The notes beneath the pieces were generated by a model. That model was given only the letters and a program-made list of their open reading frames with translations. It had not been told where the DNA came from and ran no database searches. Positions 60,336 to 64,000 of a DNA stretch of 64,000 bases are shown here, one piece after another; position 1 is the first letter of the stretch; each line of letters begins with the position of its first letter. The DNA comes from Scortum barcoo (taxonomy: Eukaryota > Chordata > Actinopteri > Centrarchiformes > Terapontidae), in contig CM041534.1 of assembly GCA_023238725.1 (NCBI GenBank), forward strand, positions 23,310,303 to 23,374,302. The letters run 5' to 3'. Made by a program: the position numbers and the translations under genes.

Positions 60336-61508
60336 GCCAACAATGACTCTGAAAGTGTCTTATTTACATGATGCATCTTTTTTTTTCATAAACATGTGTA
60401 TGTGTAAAAAACAATTACATGTGTTGTACAACAACTTAAAGCCTCTTAAAGCAGCTCTATAACTTCTCATTTTGTGCTGATTTTGGCGGCCCCTGTGGTC
60501 AAAGGTGGTAATGTTTCACCAAATGTTAGTGCATGTTACCTCTGCTGCAACGAGACGATTTCAACGTGAGGAGACGAACCTTCATTTAGGTTTAGCACCG
60601 TTTAGTCTGACGTGACGGAAACATGTGAGCCAGTGGCAGCGTTAAGAAGAAGTATTAGAAACTAATAGAAACCTGCTGTCTGCTGGTCTGGATTCCTTAT
60701 GTAAATCATATAGAGGCTTCAGTATTAAACTGAGGCAGTTTCATAACCAGTTAAAAACTCCATAGTGTTTCTTTCAAATGAAGATTGAAGATGAAAATCA
60801 GGATTTACTCTCCAGATGGTTTTTGTGTTTTACACAGCATACCGACATCTTTCATGAGAAAATTGCATCAATAAATATCAAAGCAGACGTCAGACTCGCA
60901 ATTTTTCCTGACTTACTTTGTCAGAGCCGCATCAATTACAAACCAGCGAGTTGATGAAAATGACTGTGACAGGCGACGTGGCTTCAGTGTAATGTTGTGC
61001 GGGGAAATCCTCCGAACATGATGAGATAGGATGATGATACCGTGTTGTGAGTCATGGGCGAGGACATGTTTCTGTTGAATTTAATCAATTAGCTGGTGCG
61101 ATTATTTGCAAGTCTGATGGCGGAGCTCCACGTAATGAGGCTCTCGCTGATTGTTTCTCCCTCAATCAGCGGCTGATTCCCACAGGAAGGGTGGTGAACA
61201 CATAAATAAATAACCACATTTTGAATAAAAATGCAAATAGTACATTTTTATTTTCTAACTTAATTAAATTTGAATCTTTTGTTCGTTCCATTAATTATTC
61301 ATCTCTTTCCTCGGTTCTTTCTGTACAGATTTTTCCAGGTTTTTGATCTTTTCAGATTAAAATGTGTCTGAAAAAGTATTCACAACACAACACTGATCAG
61401 AACAACCGAAACCTTTTGGAGTTAACATGTTTTATCAGGATCAATTCAGGTTGGTGTTGGTGATTTGGGGGCCTGAACTGTTTGTAATCTATTATCTACA
61501 AAAATAAA

Positions 61509-61592
61509 AAACAGCAACAGACTATTGAAATAGTGTTGATCGATTTATTCAAACAGCAACAGACTATTGAAATAGTGTTGATCGATTTATTC
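61509..61592. repeat. Exact tandem duplication, 42-nt unit, two copies
   Basis: Units 61509-61550 and 61551-61592 are identical as printed, each containing CAACAGACTATTGAAATAGT and GATCGATTTATTC. Confidence 0.95.
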
Positions 61593-61880
61593 ACCAGATC
61601 AAAGCTGATGTTGTAGGCAGGATTTTAATGACAAGGCAGTAAAACCTTTCTTAAAGTATTTTATTTATAAATTTATCTGATCAGTTATCGCAACATGTTC
61701 TGTAAATGTCATATCTCTGTCTGAACCACTGATTTATGAAGTAATAAAAATAAGTAGGTTGTTCTTGTTGGCTGTCTCTCCCAGTTGGAGACACAATAAA
61801 TCATTTATAATCATACTGTAATAAAAATATTATTAGTTGCTGGATGTCTTATTGATTATTATTGCTTTGCAGGATTACTG

Positions 61881-61949
61881 ACTACATGTCGCTGATACGG
61901 TACAGTCGATTACACTACATGTCGCTTTTGATACGGTACAGTCGATCAA
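61881..61949. repeat. Imperfect tandem duplication, about 33-36-nt unit
   Basis: ACTACATGTCGC followed by TGATACGGTACAGTCGAT occurs at 61881-61913 and again at 61914-61949, with a few inserted bases in the second copy. Confidence 0.9.
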
Positions 61950-63287
61950 TCCTGTGTGTTTGTTGTCCTGGCTTTACTTTTGTTTTCTTAAAATTAGGTT
62001 GCTTTTGCTGTGCTGCTGTGTGTTTGTTGTTGCTTTTCAAACAATAAAATTACAAGCTTTTCAAGGCACAGCTTTCAGCACATGAACAAAAATAAATACA
62101 GATAAATAGAGAAACTAATAATAATGATAATAATAATAAAAATGACATATAAAAAAGAATAAACTATACAATTACTATTAAACTCATTACATGCAGTAGC
62201 AGTACACATACAGTACATACAACTAGTTTTAGACACATAATTATGCAATATTATCTCAAGGAAAGTAAGTAATAAAAGTAAATTGATACCATCAGCTACG
62301 AACCAAAATATGATATAATATTATTAATTATACTTAGAGTTGTATGTATTGATGTTGATATATAAGATGATATAGAGCTGTATTATGATATGGGATATGA
62401 AGGTACTTAATGTATGTGCATATTACTGTATACACAAGTATTGCTGAGGTGAATACTAAAATCCATTTTCTGTGTAGATGCATGAAGCAGAGAAAAACAA
62501 CATGTTGCATAAAGTTTCTCCAGAAAAAAGCTAACAGGTAATAGTTTTCAGCTGCCTCATCAATATGTAGTTTTCCCATCACCCAAAAACATCAAGATGA
62601 TTAAACTGTTGGGGGGACACCTTTATTATTTCAAACGCTCTGCATCGCTGTCACTTTGTCATGATGGCCATGATGGCACGAAGCAGAAGAAGCGATTAGT
62701 TGAATTACAGTGTTGTCAGATGACAGTTTCTTGTGGGCAGGCGTGGGAATGAATCACAATGAAGCAGGCCGACCTAAAGTTCTGTTTAATTAACATGTTA
62801 CGAAGCCTTAAGCGGTTCAGATGCCTGAGATAACATAATGAGTGAAAGGCTGCTGGTTTTAACAGGGACGATGAGAGCGGCCGTTTAAAAAGATAAAGAG
62901 TGAACCTGCTTGGAGTTTTTTTTCCCCCACACGATCAGCACGTATTAAAGGGGAAATAATTCACCACCACCTGCTCACAGAAGGAGATCGGAGCTACAAA
63001 TGAGCGAGTCACAAGTCATTTCAGCTGCAGAGGCTAAAAGCCTTCACTATCAGACCAATTATTTCAGTATATTTGCAAGGACCTCTAGCTTTAGTTTAAA
63101 AGGCCCCCGAAGGAGATGGAGGAGAGTTAGCGGGGCTGAAACACAGACGTGCATGGGAGGGACAATCGTGGGGCTGCAGCCGCTCACGCTGCAGTTTAAG
63201 ACAGATATGTGACCCACTTTTAATCCCAACAGGTGATTAAAAAGTCCCGAAACTTAACCAGCTGCTGCAGCCCGCCAACATTATCTG

Positions 63288-64000
63288 AGTTTGTCATGTC
63301 GGGTCTCCCTCCCTGTGCTCTCTGAGGTCCCCTTTGTCTGTCCCCTTTTCTTGTTTTTGTCTATTTTTTTTCTGCTTTATTTTCATTTACCTCTCATCTC
63401 ATGTTAGATTATTTACTTCCTGTTTGATTACCAGTTCCAATTAGTTTCACCTGTTCCCTCGTTAGTCTCCACTTCCTCATCAGCCACACTTCATTTGTTC
63501 TTTGTCAGTTCATCTGTGTTTTATCCATGTGTTTCCTGTGTTTCTCCATGTCTACCTCGATATTTACGTGCTCTTAATCCTGCCAATAAGACCTAATTTC
63601 TAATAAATCCACCTGCATCTGAGTCTATTGTGCATCACTTAATTAGTTCATATAAAAACACAAAGCTCCAGCACAAAGACAGAAGATAATATTATGCAGC
63701 TGTTTCCATACAGGTAGACTGTGATGATATTATTATGATATTAGCTCACCACGTTCCTCCTTTAATTTCCCCATGTCTTCCACCCACCAGATGGACTTTC
63801 CTTCCCTTCCCTGTCACCTGAGTACCTTCCTCCCACCTGCCCACCTCCTCACCTGCATCTCATTCCCTCATCGTCCTCTCAGGTCAGATCTCTGGTCTGG
63901 CAGACGATCAAAGTCGTCACGGACTTCACGCCTTTGCTTTCAAGCTAAAAACTGCCTGCCTAAACTCGCCTGTGAGCCGTCTGTCCTCAATAAATGGCTG
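63288..64000 (+). repeat. Possible retroelement (LTR-like) 3' sequences
   Basis: Two pyrimidine-rich stretches with CACCTG motifs end in AATAAA-like sites (TTCTAATAAATCCACCTGCA near 63598; CTCAATAAATGG at the window end). This resembles LTR or retroposon ends common in fish. I cannot name the family. Confidence 0.3.

Larger units (their letters stand above)
59582..64000 (-). other. doc2b-like: doc2 upstream intron, partial
   Basis: No exon for the N-terminal half of C2A is recognisable, so this is taken as intron. It contains repeats (60235-60335, 61509-61592, 61881-61949, 62060-62160 A/T-rich), complex blocks (60900-61195, 62630-62890) and retroelement-like sequence at 63288-64000. Confidence 0.65.

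Noticed and set aside
59582..64000. Missing doc2 exon encoding the start of C2A
   Set aside because: I looked on the minus strand for a segment like LADPYVKLHLLPG followed by a phase-0 donor and found none, so it is taken to lie beyond 64000.

Overview
This is AT-rich vertebrate nuclear DNA, almost certainly from a ray-finned (probably percomorph) fish. The evidence is widely spaced exons with consensus GT-AG introns, two recognisable vertebrate genes, Tc1/mariner and LINE debris, many teleost-type interspersed repeats, and abundant microsatellites. There is no bacterial-style operon, CRISPR array or phage content.

Two protein-coding genes lie on the minus strand. (1) castor2 (GATSL2), a cytosolic regulator of the mTORC1 amino-acid pathway, is complete. 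Its nine coding exons run from the ATG at 16971 down to the stop at 1868 and give a 328-residue protein made of four ACT-like modules. All eight introns are GT-AG, and the reading frame closes exactly (987 nt including the stop). (2) The 3' half of a Doc2-family double-C2-domain gene (doc2b/doc2d-like) has six exons between 59581 and the stop at 37267. They encode the second half of C2A, the linker and all of C2B (235 residues). The exons for the N-terminal Munc13-interaction region and the start of C2A are not visible up to 64000 and should lie beyond the window.

Layout: 1-1867 is castor2 3' UTR/flank; 1868-16971 is castor2; about 16972-18900 is its upstream region, rich in microsatellites and decayed repeats. 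19000-33000 is intergenic and mostly old repeats, including a direct duplication at 28.4-30.5 kb. 33000-37266 is doc2 3' UTR/flank; 37267-59581 is doc2 exons and introns; 59582-64000 is doc2 intron. The genes are co-oriented with doc2 upstream, but about 20 kb separates its stop from the castor2 ATG. They act in different processes (calcium-triggered exocytosis and amino-acid signalling), and nothing suggests co-regulation.

Most of the window is non-coding. I found no convincing RNA gene and no undescribed multi-gene system. The most interesting observations are a mixed CASTOR1/CASTOR2-type residue set at the ligand-pocket strand of castor2, a short upstream ORF overlapping its start, a MITE-like repeat abutting a castor2 splice donor, and several blocks of complex sequence that could be conserved regulatory elements.
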